Shown here: piece after piece, positions 18,440 through 27,995 of the stretch
How the letters are laid out: the number at the start of each line of letters is the position of its first letter
Numbering within the stretch: position 1 is the first letter of the stretch
Assembly: GCA_025451295.1 (NCBI GenBank)
Contig: JANWKQ010000025.1
Location: 1 to 49,412 of the forward strand
DNA: 49,412 nucleotides
From: Flavobacteriales bacterium
Lineage (GTDB): Bacteria > Bacteroidota > Bacteroidia > CAIKAF01
Direction of reading: 5' to 3'
Position numbers and translations under genes: made by a program
Notes under the pieces: model-generated
What the model saw: the letters and a program-made list of their open reading frames with translations, nothing else
Databases searched by the model: none
Told to the model about the DNA's origin: nothing

Positions 18440-20785
18440 TTACCATTCAAAGGTAACCCCCATGTTATAGATGATCGGAAGCTGGTAGATCTTCTGGAAA
18501 GTAACGCGATCCATATAGAACATATTTTTACGGTTGTAAAGATTACTACCCCCTACATTGATCTCCATTTTACTTACCCGGTTGTTCTTTTTATTTCTAA
18601 ACATAAATGTTTTTCTCACATTTACATCCAACCTGTGATACCATGGCAATTGCCCGGTATTTGGACCCGCATATTCAATACCAAGGGTTCCATTACTGGT
18701 TGTATAGTCGGTACCGATACCTCCTTGAAAATCTACAAATTCATAGAATCCCTGTGTTTGGGTAAATGGAAATCCGGATCCAAGATTCCAGCGAACACTG
18801 GCCTCCCAATCCTTATTCTTCCCCCATGAATAGCTACCTACCATGTTTACATTATGCTGACGTGCAAAATGGGGAGTATAGGTCATTATTTCATCTGTTC
18901 TTTTGGTATCAAGGAAAGAATATACAAACCATAGGTATAGATTCTTATATTCAAATTTTACTGTTGCATCAAAACCAGTGGCATATCCATATTCAACGAT
19001 CACATCTTTTTTCAGATAATCCGGCTGGTTTTCCGTAGCAATTTGTCCATCTTCAAATTGTTTATTGCGATTCACATTCATGAGCTGGCTAAAGTTCATG
19101 AAATAACCTTCAAGATTTACCTTCACATATTGTCCGATGTCAAACTCCATTCCCAGGATACCATGTTGAGCTTTTGATAATCGACTCGAAACTTTATCTC
19201 CACGGAAGGTAGCTGGCAAATTTTCAACTCCACTCAGGAATCCATAAAATAAATTCACAACATCACGGTCTGAATTAGCAGCAACCAGATTTTGAGAGTA
19301 CATTCCTCCGGCTACCTTTATTCTCCACCAGTCGCGCAGATTATATTTGATCGCTAATCTTGGTTCAGGGCTTACCTCTCCTACGGAAGCATAGTAATGC
19401 AAACGGAAGCTGGGTTCAAATACAAACCCCCATTTATTGATCTTGGCTTTCGCAAAGGCTGCAATTTCAGTGGTATTATTATCATTGCTGATCCTTGTAC
19501 TATATGGGGTATCATATTTTAAGTGTGTAAATGTTCCAACCGCTTCCAAACCATAAGTGATCCGGTTGGTACCAAAAAACTGGTGAAAATTCAAGCCCAA
19601 ATTAAATCCATTCACCGAACTTTCACGGGTCAGGTTCTGTTCATTATTTTCAACCATTTTGATTTGATAGTTGCTATAAGCAAATACACCATCAATCCTT
19701 ACGTTGGCACTACCTGGTACCACAATAAAATTTAATCCACCACCTGCAGAACTCCAATTGAGTTGAGTAACGGAACTAAAATTTACAAAGTCATTATGAC
19801 TGAAACCAAATATATTTACTTTGCTTCCTCCGTCACCTGCACTTACGGAGATTTTTCCATAGATGTCCCAGAAATTGTAAGGTAGTCCAAATGTAACCGA
19901 ATTCGTATTGGTTGTATTTGCGTAAGGATAAAATACCCGGGAAGAATACTCCAGGAATGAACCTCTTCCATTCAATAAGAAGGAAGCGCTGCTTCCACCA
20001 TTCTCTTTTAATTTTTTGATTGGGCCTTCGATAATGAATTTACCGGAAATAGGCGTTATCCCCACTTTGCCTGAATATTTTTTCCGGTTCCCGTCTCTCA
20101 TTCTAATATCCATTACTGAAGAAATTCTGCCACCATATTGTGCTCCAAAACCTCCGGTATAAACATCCGCATAACTGATCAGGTCTGTATCAAAAACGGA
20201 GAGAATTCCGATCGAGTGAAACGGATTATAAATAATGGCCCCATCCATGATCACCTTATTCTGGATCGGGGGCCCCCCACGTATATATAATTGTCCTCCC
20301 TGGTCACCTGTCATGGTAATACCTGGAGTAACTACCAGCGCACCGATCAAATCCTGCTCACCCATTCCAGCTGGTATTCTGCGAATATCATCCCTACCAA
20401 TCGTATTAAGTGAAACGGTGGTTTCTGTTCTCGGATTTTTGTCAATACCCACGATATGTTCACCCAAAAGATTGGCGGCTTCTCTGAGACGAACAACACC
20501 GAGGTTTACATTCTTTTCCACATCAATCACCACGGAGTCTTTATATTCCTGAAATCCCTGAAGCCTTATGGATATATTGTATTTACCTGGAGATACACTG
20601 AAACCAAAGGATCCTTCATTATCAACCTGGGCACTGTTTGTATATGAACCGGAACTTACCGTAACCACAGCGCCAAAAGCAGCTGCTCCCTCGTCATCAT
20701 TAACGGTCCCTTTTACAAACCCTTTCTGGGAAAATAGAATGGCAGGAAGAAAGAAAAATAGAAAAGCGAGGTACTTGTTTTTCAT
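18440..20785 (-). CDS. TonB-dependent outer-membrane receptor with carboxypeptidase-like N-terminal domain
   Basis: The 781-residue protein starts at the ATG at 20785, where MKNKYLAFLFFFLPAILFSQ is a clear signal peptide; the 17 extra upstream residues of the longest ORF are unlikely. A carboxypeptidase-regulatory-like beta-sandwich (about 22-100) is followed by a plug domain (about 105-225, with GEQDLIGALVVTPGI and LYIRGG) and a long 22-strand-type barrel ending in an aromatic residue (GVTFEW). Such receptors take up large ligands with TonB energy. No SusD partner is adjacent, so it is not a canonical SusCD pair. The ligand is unknown. An exact -7 box lies 22 nt upstream of the start. Confidence 0.9.
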   Translation of the reverse strand: MKNKYLAFLFFFLPAILFSQKGFVKGTVNDDEGAAAFGAVVTVSSGSYTNSAQVDNEGSFGFSVSPGKYNISIRLQGFQEYKDSVVIDVEKNVNLGVVRLREAANLLGEHIVGIDKNPRTETTVSLNTIGRDDIRRIPAGMGEQDLIGALVVTPGITMTGDQGGQLYIRGGPPIQNKVIMDGAIIYNPFHSIGILSVFDTDLISYADVYTGGFGAQYGGRISSVMDIRMRDGNRKKYSGKVGITPISGKFIIEGPIKKLKENGGSSASFLLNGRGSFLEYSSRVFYPYANTTNTNSVTFGLPYNFWDIYGKISVSAGDGGSKVNIFGFSHNDFVNFSSVTQLNWSSAGGGLNFIVVPGSANVRIDGVFAYSNYQIKMVENNEQNLTRESSVNGFNLGLNFHQFFGTNRITYGLEAVGTFTHLKYDTPYSTRISNDNNTTEIAAFAKAKINKWGFVFEPSFRLHYYASVGEVSPEPRLAIKYNLRDWWRIKVAGGMYSQNLVAANSDRDVVNLFYGFLSGVENLPATFRGDKVSSRLSKAQHGILGMEFDIGQYVKVNLEGYFMNFSQLMNVNRNKQFEDGQIATENQPDYLKKDVIVEYGYATGFDATVKFEYKNLYLWFVYSFLDTKRTDEIMTYTPHFARQHNVNMVGSYSWGKNKDWEASVRWNLGSGFPFTQTQGFYEFVDFQGGIGTDYTTSNGTLGIEYAGPNTGQLPWYHRLDVNVRKTFMFRNKKNNRVSKMEINVGGSNLYNRKNMFYMDRVTFQKIYQLPIIYNMGVTFEW

Positions 20786-20806
20786 GCAATTAACGGTTTC
20801 TAAGTA

Positions 20807-20814
20807 CAAATATA
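20807..20814 (-). promoter_or_regulatory. -7 promoter box of the TonB-dependent receptor gene
   Basis: TATATTTG on the minus strand is an exact -7 match 21 nt before the chosen ATG. This also argues against the longer reading frame, whose start would lie upstream of this box. Confidence 0.6.
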
Positions 20815-20888
20815 TAGGTTTCCGGCTATCCACCATTTACATTTTTAGAGGGTTATCGGATTTAAGCAAGGTATCGCCTCAAGTTGAG

Positions 20889-21611
20889 TCATATCAACCC
20901 ATTGGTACGCTTCAAAATTTCGATAAGGGTATGCGCTTCAGCTTCTTTGGCGCCTGGTACCGGAAATTTCGTAAAAGCGGTAGTCCTGCCATATTTTGAG
21001 GGATAGCTATAGGAGATCCTGATCTCATGGAGCAAATTTGTTTTTGGCATTAATTCAATCGACTCCATTCTGCTTTTTCTGCCACCCCATGAATGGAATA
21101 TCCCGCCAAGATAATAGCTTTTTTTACCGAGAATAAGCATCGGATGTGCTTTTCTCCTTTGACGAACCTTCTTAAATCTCGTAAAAAGAAAAAAATTAAA
21201 CACGACCGCTATACCGAAATAAACGCCAAACATTTCGGGGTGACCAAAACTAGAACTGGCAATCAACCCGGTAAATAAAAAGAAAACCGAGATCACGATG
21301 GCAAAGATGATTGCTGCCTTAGATTTTATCTTCGAATCATTGGCCAGATATTCTTCCCATTCCTGCATGGTATAACTCCATTCCACGAAATAGTCCTTTT
21401 CGTTGATGAATTTTTGCAACTGTGTTGATTGAACCAAAGCAACAAAAACGCCAAGCAACGCGATCGTGAATACAAAGCTTGCCGGAATGAGTATCGACCC
21501 AATGTATCCCATATCACCATTGCTTAAAAAGATACCTGTCAGGCTTAGAATAATGGTAAAGATCAATAGCATCAACCAAAAGAAAACAGATTTTTTAGGA
21601 TAATTGATCAT
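20889..21611 (-). CDS. Membrane protein of unknown function, 240 residues
   Basis: I do not recognise the family. There are two pairs of membrane segments (about 9-30, 37-60, 98-118 and 126-146). Between the pairs is a cytoplasmic loop with aromatic and acidic residues (EKDYFVEWSYTMQEWEEYL), and a soluble C-terminal domain covers about 155-240. That tail has a basic KVRQRRKAHP stretch and a PH-like or YcxB-like beta pattern (ILGKKSYYLGGIFHSWGG), seen in small bacterial membrane proteins. It starts 15 nt after a strong bidirectional hairpin terminator, so its own promoter is not visible. It ends about 100 bp before the receptor gene on the same strand. Confidence 0.75.
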   Translation of the reverse strand: MINYPKKSVFFWLMLLIFTIILSLTGIFLSNGDMGYIGSILIPASFVFTIALLGVFVALVQSTQLQKFINEKDYFVEWSYTMQEWEEYLANDSKIKSKAAIIFAIVISVFFLFTGLIASSSFGHPEMFGVYFGIAVVFNFFLFTRFKKVRQRRKAHPMLILGKKSYYLGGIFHSWGGRKSRMESIELMPKTNLLHEIRISYSYPSKYGRTTAFTKFPVPGAKEAEAHTLIEILKRTNGLI

Positions 21612-21626
21612 CGTTTCACAGTAGAA

Positions 21627-21663
21627 TAAAAGGCCGTTCCGGTTAAATCGGAACGGCCTTTTA
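21627..21663. terminator. Strong bidirectional hairpin terminator
   Basis: A perfect 15-bp inverted repeat (21627-21641 and 21649-21663, core AAAAGGCCGTTCCG) closes on a 7-nt loop and is bordered by A and T runs. It follows the M43 protease gene by 20 bp and precedes the next minus-strand gene by 15 bp. Confidence 0.9.
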
Positions 21664-21683
21664 TGTCAATAGATTCTTATTTT

Positions 21684-24119
21684 TTACTCAACAATTATTT
21701 TCTTGGTAGCGATTTCTCCATTTACATTTAACCGCACCATATAAACTCCGGCTGCATTAAAGTCAGCATTGTGGATCTGAAAATATTGAGGTCCCGACTG
21801 CATATTTCCGTTATAGATCTGTCGGACTACTCTACCCGTTATATCAAGCACATCCAAGGTTACTTTAGCGTCTTCGGGCAGCTTAAAATATATCTGACTC
21901 GTTTCCGTGACCGGATTCGGATAGAGGCTATAATCCATTGGCTGGTCATTATCTTCTATTCCGATCGCTGTAGAGTTGGTGATGTTGATCTGATCGATGT
22001 AGAAATCATTTCCATAAATATAGCTTCCATTAAAGTATACGGTTCCGCTGGTCCACTCAAACATGATCCTGAGGTTGGTAGAAGTATTATAAGGTGCTAC
22101 ATTCAGATCTACCTCTCCTTCATTCCATTGATTCGATGCTGTTGGAACAAACCCACTGGTAAACAATCCGGCTGAATATAAAGTATCACCGCTGATAATA
22201 GTTCTGCTTACACCGTCAATTTTAACCGGACGTAATGACCATGAACTTCCACAATTGGTAGAAACATATACGCGTAATTGATCTTTCTGCACGAAATAAG
22301 GAGATGCAGTCCTTCTGGCTCCCGCAAATTTGAAATATAATTTCTCATTGGTCATGGTAGTCATGTCGAAGGAAGGAGTGATCAAAAAGTCCTTTTCATA
22401 TTGAATGCTGCCGGTGCTTCTCATAACGGCACATTTGGAACTTAAGTAACCGGTATTGGTAGCTTGCTCCCAACCGGAAGATGCATCCCAACCCTGTCCA
22501 ATCGTGATCCATTTACCCTGCTCATATAAACTGGTTGAATATTCAAAATCATCATAATAAATATAGTTGGCTTCATCCGCTGTGTTGGAGGAAACATGCA
22601 CATAATCATCTCTGGTTTTTGTGCTGGTTCCATTCGTATTAGTGGATGTAATGGTTACATCATAATCTCCTGCGGTATTATAAGTAACAACCTGGGGAGA
22701 AGTAGTAGATGAGGTAGGAGTTCCTCCAGGGAAATCCCATAATCTGGTATGAGCAATACTTCCAGCAGCAGATAAATTAAAGGTACCATCTGTAAAAGTA
22801 AGACTGCCTCCTTCACATATAAGTTTTCTCGCAATATAATTGGAAGCCCCACTTGTACTCCAAAGATCCGCTATCGGTTCAGCTGTGCTGTAACAAGGAG
22901 ATGAAATGGACGCATCATCCGTTCCTGTAGAAACTAAATTGCTGGCTGTACTCAAACTTCCTCTGAAAGAAATGGTTTCCATTGTCAGATTCATTTTACG
23001 ATACTGCTCTTCAGAGAACATCCATAAATATTGATCATCGGTATAATCCATAAAATTCATCCACATTCTTCCGATCTGAAATCTCTTGATAAGATTTTGT
23101 TGATTCAATGCAGTGTCGGTGCTGTTGGTATCTACATAGCATTCGGCTGTGTATGGCAAATACGGAGGACAATGAATAGCAGGCGTATTTAATGCAGGTG
23201 TCCCTCCGGTGCAAAAGTCGGGTCCGAAATGGATCGGTGTATCACCAATTCCATCACTTCCGCAATCCGCATCACCCCAGATATGGAATAAACCTAACCA
23301 GTGTCCCGCTTCATGGGTCGTTGTTGCGCCCGTTCCGCCCGAAGCAGTTCCGGAGGTTCCAAAGAAATTATGGATGATGGTAATTCCGTCCGTAGACGTA
23401 AGCGGGAATTGTCCACCGAAAGCAAATGGGAATTGAGCATATCCCAAAGTCGTTTGTCCTGGTGTATTTCCCAAAATGTCGTTCACAATCCAGATATTAA
23501 AATATTTGGCACGATCCCAACTGATCACCTGCTTAAATTTGGAATAATCACCTGCCAATTCCGATTTCTCAGTATAGGTTCTGGTAACACCATCAGTACA
23601 ATTTCCAAATGGATCAAGTGTCGCCAGCCTGAATTCAAATTTGCTCAGTAAGGCGGACGTATCGTTTCCATGAATCACAAAAACGGTATCAGCACCATTA
23701 AAATAAGGAACCAGTGTGTCAAATGCAGCGAAACTAGCAAGACCCGGTGCCAAAGCATTATTCTCCATTCTGAAGTCTTTGTTTGACTGGTTGATCTGAG
23801 TAACGATCTGGGCTCTTGTAATATTTTCTGATCCACCCGTATGTAAAACATGGACTACAACTGGAATAACATATTTGCCTGTTGTGGTCTGATCAAACTT
23901 TGTGAGATCAACGCTATTTTTATAATGCTCCCAATTGGTTTCGAATTCGTGCAGAACTTTCCAGAAATCAGGATACTGATTCGCCATTACGTTGGGATCA
24001 TTACCACATTTAGCGGGTGTTTGTCCCTGTGCCATAAGATTGCTGCAAAAAGCAACTCCTGCCACCACAGTTATAGCCAGATTTTTAATCAGTAAATTTT
24101 GGTAAAACTTCACTTTCAT
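21684..24119 (-). CDS. M43 (pappalysin-type) zinc metalloprotease with PKD and T9SS domains, copy 1
   Basis: The 811-residue protein has a signal peptide (1-30, ending NLMAQ) and a pro-segment. Its metzincin catalytic domain has the zinc motif HEAGHWLGLFH near 268-278 and the Met-turn WMNFMDYTDD near 365. A PKD domain (about 420-515) and a jelly-roll, choice-of-anchor-like domain (about 520-715) follow, then a type A T9SS sorting domain (about 730-811, SLYPNPVTETSQIYF). It resembles cytophagalysin/ulilysin proteases that cleave extracellular proteins. Its tandem paralogue lies 31 bp upstream with the same domain order, and the pair is probably co-transcribed up to the terminator at 21627-21663. 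Confidence 0.93.
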   Translation of the reverse strand: MKVKFYQNLLIKNLAITVVAGVAFCSNLMAQGQTPAKCGNDPNVMANQYPDFWKVLHEFETNWEHYKNSVDLTKFDQTTTGKYVIPVVVHVLHTGGSENITRAQIVTQINQSNKDFRMENNALAPGLASFAAFDTLVPYFNGADTVFVIHGNDTSALLSKFEFRLATLDPFGNCTDGVTRTYTEKSELAGDYSKFKQVISWDRAKYFNIWIVNDILGNTPGQTTLGYAQFPFAFGGQFPLTSTDGITIIHNFFGTSGTASGGTGATTTHEAGHWLGLFHIWGDADCGSDGIGDTPIHFGPDFCTGGTPALNTPAIHCPPYLPYTAECYVDTNSTDTALNQQNLIKRFQIGRMWMNFMDYTDDQYLWMFSEEQYRKMNLTMETISFRGSLSTASNLVSTGTDDASISSPCYSTAEPIADLWSTSGASNYIARKLICEGGSLTFTDGTFNLSAAGSIAHTRLWDFPGGTPTSSTTSPQVVTYNTAGDYDVTITSTNTNGTSTKTRDDYVHVSSNTADEANYIYYDDFEYSTSLYEQGKWITIGQGWDASSGWEQATNTGYLSSKCAVMRSTGSIQYEKDFLITPSFDMTTMTNEKLYFKFAGARRTASPYFVQKDQLRVYVSTNCGSSWSLRPVKIDGVSRTIISGDTLYSAGLFTSGFVPTASNQWNEGEVDLNVAPYNTSTNLRIMFEWTSGTVYFNGSYIYGNDFYIDQINITNSTAIGIEDNDQPMDYSLYPNPVTETSQIYFKLPEDAKVTLDVLDITGRVVRQIYNGNMQSGPQYFQIHNADFNAAGVYMVRLNVNGEIATKKIIVE

Positions 24120-24150
24120 AATTGATGTTTATTAAATAGTTTGCAAGGCA

Positions 24151-26508
24151 TTAATATTTCTCAATAATTATTTTTTTAGTTGCTACAACGCCGTTCACAT
24201 TCAGTCGGACGAAATAAACTCCGGAGGAATAAAAATCGGTGTTATGGATCTCCAGATATTGTTCGCCGGCTTTCATATTTCCATTGAAAATTTCCTTCAC
24301 AACCCTTCCGGTAATATCCACTGCATCCACGGTAACTTTCGAATCTTCCGGTATATTGAAATAGACCTGACCGGATCCAGACAAAGGATTTGGATAAACA
24401 TTGTAAGCAAACTGTCCCTGTTGTTCATCTATTCCAATGGCTGTTGAATTGCTGATGTTGATCTGGTCGATGTAAAAGTCATTTCCCAATGATCCTCCAC
24501 TTGTCCATACAAACATAAAACGAACATTGGGTTGGGTGTTTATGGCGGCAAGATCAACTTCCCCTTCATTCCAGTTAGCTGGTGAAGTTGGCACAAATCC
24601 GGATGGAAATAATCCGGCTGAATAGAGCGTATCTCCGCTGATCGTAGTTCTGGTAACACCATCAATCTTGATAGGCCGTGACTGCCAATTCTCACCACAA
24701 TTGGTAGAAGAATACAATTGAAGTTGATCTTTTTGAATGGCCCATGGCATGGCAGATTTTCTGGCTCCTGCATACTTGAAATATAGTTTTTCGTTGGTCA
24801 ACTGCGTAAGATCATAAGAAGGAGTAATGAGAAAATCCTGCTCATAATGAATATTACCATCGTTTCTCATCACCATACATTTTGAGCTTAAATAACCAGT
24901 GTTGCTGGTTTGCTCCCAACCGTTGGCAGGATCAACACCCTGACCAATGATGATCCACTTGCCTTGTTCAAACAAACTGGTTGAATATTCAAAATCGTCG
25001 TAATAAATATAGTTTGATTCATCAGCAACTGTAGAAGAAACATGTACATAACCGGTCCTTGTTTTCGTATCGGCTCCATCAGCATTTGTAGAAGTAAGGG
25101 TCGCATCATAAACTCCGGGAGTATTATAAACAATCAAAGGATTACTAGAGGTGGATGTATTTGGAGTACCACCGGGGAAATCCCAGGCAAGGGTGGCAGG
25201 ATCGCTGCCCGTGTTTGTTAAATTATGTGTTCCATCGCGATAGGTAAGATCACCGCCGGCACAAATCAGTTTTTTTACGATAAAATTATTACTTCCGTCT
25301 CTGCTCCATAGATCCGCAACAGGCATTGCATGACAAAGTGATGCCTGTGCTGCATCATCTGTTCCGGTAGCCAACTGGTTCGTTGTTGAACTCAAACTTC
25401 CACGGAAAGCAATCGACTCCATCGTTACATTCATCTTGCGATATTGTCCTTCGGAAAACATGTATTGACAATTATCATCGGTATAATCCATGAAATTCAT
25501 CCACTGTTCACCCACTTGAAAACGCATCATTAGATTATACGCATTCACCGACGAGTCTGTGCTTGCTGTATCAGCATAGCAGGTAGCTGTTTTTGGTAAA
25601 GGAAAACAACCTGGACCACTAAAGTTCTCGCCAAAATGCAGCGGGGTATCATCAATACCATCACTTCCACAATCAGCATCTCCCCAGATATGGAAAAGTC
25701 CTAACCAATGCCCTGCCTCATGTGCAGGAGTTGCACCAGTATGACCCGAAGCAGTACCGTTGGTTCCAAAAACACTGTGGAGAAGGGCCACACCATCGGT
25801 TGATGTTAGTGGAAATTGCGAGCCAAAAGAAAACGGAAATTGAGCATAGCCTAACAGAGAGGCCGAAGGAAAACTTTTGATTACCCACATATTAAAATAA
25901 TGAGCCCGATCCCAATAACTGGTTTGTTTAAACCTGGTTTCATCGCTGGCATTATCCGCTTTTTCAGTATACGTTCTTACAATTCCATCTGTACAGTTTC
26001 CTAATGGATCAATGGTCGCCAACCTGAATTCAAATCGATTTAATAATTGTGACCCCGGACCAGAAACAAAACAAGTGTCATCCCCATTAAAATAAGGAAC
26101 CACTGTGTCAAATGCGGGAAAACTGTTAAGAATACTGAGGCCCGGACTTTCCATTCCAAATAATGTATTGAGCGCAGTTATCTGACTTTTACACTGTGAG
26201 GCCGAAATATTTTCCGTTCCACCCAAATGCAAAACATGAATAACTACTGGAATAATATATTTACCGGTTGAGCTTCTTTCAAGTTCGTTGAAATTTATAG
26301 TGTGTTTTGCCAACTCCCAATTCGATTCAAACTGATTGTATGCCTGCATAAATTCAGGATACTGGGCTGCCATTTTTTGAAGGTCATTACCACAACGATC
26401 GAAATCCTGTGGAGTTTGGCTAAATGATGCGATACAAATACTTAAACCTAAGGTCAAGGTCAGGATTAGCTTTTTGTTCAACAGACTCTCGTAAAATTTA
26501 CATCTCAT
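24151..26508 (-). CDS. M43 (pappalysin-type) zinc metalloprotease with PKD and T9SS domains, copy 2
   Basis: The 785-residue protein is a tandem paralogue of the next gene and colinear with it throughout. Starting at the ATG at 26508 gives MRCKFYESLLNKKLILTL, which aligns with MKVKFYQNLLIKNLAITV of copy 1, so this start is preferred over the ATG 15 bp earlier. The zinc motif is HEAGHWLGLFH, the Met-turn is WMNFMDYTDD, and GDADCGSDGIDDTPLHF gives the conserved Cys/Asp region. PKD, jelly-roll and type A sorting domain (NVYPNPLSGSGQVYF) follow. The two differ mostly in loops between catalytic and PKD domains, so substrate ranges may differ. No consensus promoter was found directly upstream. Confidence 0.93.
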   Translation of the reverse strand: MRCKFYESLLNKKLILTLTLGLSICIASFSQTPQDFDRCGNDLQKMAAQYPEFMQAYNQFESNWELAKHTINFNELERSSTGKYIIPVVIHVLHLGGTENISASQCKSQITALNTLFGMESPGLSILNSFPAFDTVVPYFNGDDTCFVSGPGSQLLNRFEFRLATIDPLGNCTDGIVRTYTEKADNASDETRFKQTSYWDRAHYFNMWVIKSFPSASLLGYAQFPFSFGSQFPLTSTDGVALLHSVFGTNGTASGHTGATPAHEAGHWLGLFHIWGDADCGSDGIDDTPLHFGENFSGPGCFPLPKTATCYADTASTDSSVNAYNLMMRFQVGEQWMNFMDYTDDNCQYMFSEGQYRKMNVTMESIAFRGSLSSTTNQLATGTDDAAQASLCHAMPVADLWSRDGSNNFIVKKLICAGGDLTYRDGTHNLTNTGSDPATLAWDFPGGTPNTSTSSNPLIVYNTPGVYDATLTSTNADGADTKTRTGYVHVSSTVADESNYIYYDDFEYSTSLFEQGKWIIIGQGVDPANGWEQTSNTGYLSSKCMVMRNDGNIHYEQDFLITPSYDLTQLTNEKLYFKYAGARKSAMPWAIQKDQLQLYSSTNCGENWQSRPIKIDGVTRTTISGDTLYSAGLFPSGFVPTSPANWNEGEVDLAAINTQPNVRFMFVWTSGGSLGNDFYIDQINISNSTAIGIDEQQGQFAYNVYPNPLSGSGQVYFNIPEDSKVTVDAVDITGRVVKEIFNGNMKAGEQYLEIHNTDFYSSGVYFVRLNVNGVVATKKIIIEKY

Positions 26509-26523
26509 AACTAATGATATCAA

Positions 26524-26765
26524 AGGGCTTATGCTGCTAAAATCTCAAACTTTCGTTATCCTGCCAAAAACATTTTCCACCAATTGTCGGAAATTGCCTT
26601 TTTCGCATCCGGACAAAGTTAAAGGATAATTGTTTTTTTGCAACCCTTTTCGCCTTTTATGTCAGTTAATTAGATCGTATTATGGGTTGGAATGGTTTGG
26701 ATTGTCAAACTTTGCTACTTTTGCGCAAATTTTTCACAATTATCCACTATCAAATCTTATAAAAA
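26524..26765. promoter_or_regulatory. Intergenic region with the promoter of the GAPDH gene
   Basis: TACTTTTG at 26716-26723 is an exact TAnnTTTG box. TTTG at 26696-26699 lies 16 nt upstream, slightly short of the usual 17-20. The implied transcript start near 26730 gives a leader of about 35 nt before the ATG at 26766. Nothing else is seen in the gap. Confidence 0.6.
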
Positions 26766-27764
26766 ATGAGCAAAATCAATGTAGCCATTAATGGTTTCGG
26801 AAGGATTGGGCGTGTAACGCTCCGGGCACTTTTACAAAAATCAAATGTAAATGTTGTAGCAATCAATGATTTAACTGATAATAAGACCCTTGCGCATTTG
26901 TTTAAATATGATTCTATTCATGGTAAGTTTAACGGTACTGTTGAGGCAGACGATCAATATATTATCATTAATGGTAACAAAATCAAAGGTTTGGCAGAAA
27001 GGGCCCCTGAAAATCTTCCATGGGCAGAATTGAAGGTGGATGTGGTGCTGGAATGTACCGGTTTTTTTCTCAGCAGTGATAAGGCAGGCGGCCATCTAAC
27101 CGCTGGTGCCAAAAGGGTTATCCTTTCAGGTCCGGCAAAAGGAGACGACATTAAAATGGTGGTATTGGGTGGTAACGAAGAAACCATCACGGATGCCGAT
27201 AAAATTATTTCGAATGCTTCCTGTACCACCAATTGCGTAAGCCCATTGGTAAAAATTGTGGATGATATATGCGGAATTGACAATGGTTATATGATGACTA
27301 TTCATGCCTACACCTCAGATCAGCGTTTGCAGGATGCACCACATAGCGATCTGCGCAGAGCAAGATCAGCCGCTTTATCTATTATTCCAACATCAACCGG
27401 TGCGGCCAAAGCTATCGGAAAAATATTTCCTCATCTGAATGGTAAGTTAGACGGAACCTCGGTTCGTGTTCCTACACCAACAGGGTCATTAACCGATCTT
27501 TCACTCATTGTAAAAAATCCAAAAACGGCTGCCGAGATCAATGCCGCATTTAAAGCTGCAGCTGTAGGACCTTTAAAAGGAATTTTGGAATATACCGAAG
27601 ATGAAATTGTTTCGGTAGACATTATTGGCAATACTCATTCATGTATCTTCGATTCAAAACTCACTTTTGTTAAAGGTAATCTGGTAAAAGTCTTTGGCTG
27701 GTATGATAATGAATCCGGTTATAGCAATCGGATGGCAGATCTTTGCGAAAAGCTGGCAAAATAA
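26766..27764 (+). CDS. gap: Glyceraldehyde-3-phosphate dehydrogenase, type I
   Basis: The 332-residue enzyme oxidises glyceraldehyde-3-phosphate to 1,3-bisphosphoglycerate with NAD and phosphate. The NAD fold is at 1-150 (INGFGRIGRVTLRAL). The active site is NASCTTNC, with the catalytic Cys near 152, and the His is in MTIHAYTSDQRL near 180. DLRRARSAALSIIPT and SVRVPTPTGSLTDL are family signatures. Length is standard. It is a single gene with its own promoter; an AT-rich inverted repeat follows the stop and the tRNA-Leu gene comes next. It is the only glycolytic gene in the window. Confidence 0.97.
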   Translation: MSKINVAINGFGRIGRVTLRALLQKSNVNVVAINDLTDNKTLAHLFKYDSIHGKFNGTVEADDQYIIINGNKIKGLAERAPENLPWAELKVDVVLECTGFFLSSDKAGGHLTAGAKRVILSGPAKGDDIKMVVLGGNEETITDADKIISNASCTTNCVSPLVKIVDDICGIDNGYMMTIHAYTSDQRLQDAPHSDLRRARSAALSIIPTSTGAAKAIGKIFPHLNGKLDGTSVRVPTPTGSLTDLSLIVKNPKTAAEINAAFKAAAVGPLKGILEYTEDEIVSVDIIGNTHSCIFDSKLTFVKGNLVKVFGWYDNESGYSNRMADLCEKLAK

Positions 27765-27766
27765 GC

Positions 27767-27796
27767 ATTCGAAATTTTAAATTTCAAATTTCGAAT
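27767..27796. repeat. AT-rich inverted repeat after gap
   Basis: ATTCGAAATTT (27767-27777) and AAATTTCGAAT (27786-27796) form an 11-bp perfect inverted repeat with an 8-nt loop, 3 nt after the gap stop. It may act as a weak terminator, but no U tract follows. Confidence 0.55.
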
Positions 27797-27843
27797 AGCG
27801 TCACCCATGTACTGAAAAACAATGATTTTTTGAATTGAACTTG

Positions 27844-27851
27844 TATCTTTG
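27844..27851 (+). promoter_or_regulatory. -7 promoter box of tRNA-Leu
   Basis: TATCTTTG is an exact TAnnTTTG box ending 25 nt before the mature tRNA. No good -33 TTTG is present at the normal spacing. Confidence 0.6.
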
Positions 27852-27876
27852 TTATAATAGATGTTCTTCATTTTAT

Positions 27877-27960
27877 GCCCGGATGGCGAAATTGGTAAAC
27901 GTTGCGGTCTCAGAAGCCGTTGGAGTTAAATCCTTGAGAGTTCGAGTCTCTCTTCGGGCA
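27877..27960 (+). tRNA. tRNA-Leu (anticodon CAG)
   Basis: The 84-nt class II tRNA has acceptor GCCCGGA pairing with TTCGGGC, anticodon loop CTCAGAA (CAG), a long variable arm (TGGAGTTAAATCCTTG) and T loop TTCGAGT. The discriminator is A and CCA is not encoded. Confidence 0.96.
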
Positions 27961-27977
27961 CATATTAGGCTAATATA

Positions 27978-27995
27978 AAAACGATCTATCGTTTT
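27978..27995. terminator. Hairpin between tRNA-Leu and the convergent O-methyltransferase gene
   Basis: AAAACGA (27978-27984) and TCGTTTT (27989-27995) pair around a 4-nt loop. It lies 17 nt after the tRNA and overlaps the last codons of the opposing gene, so it could terminate both directions. Confidence 0.5.
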
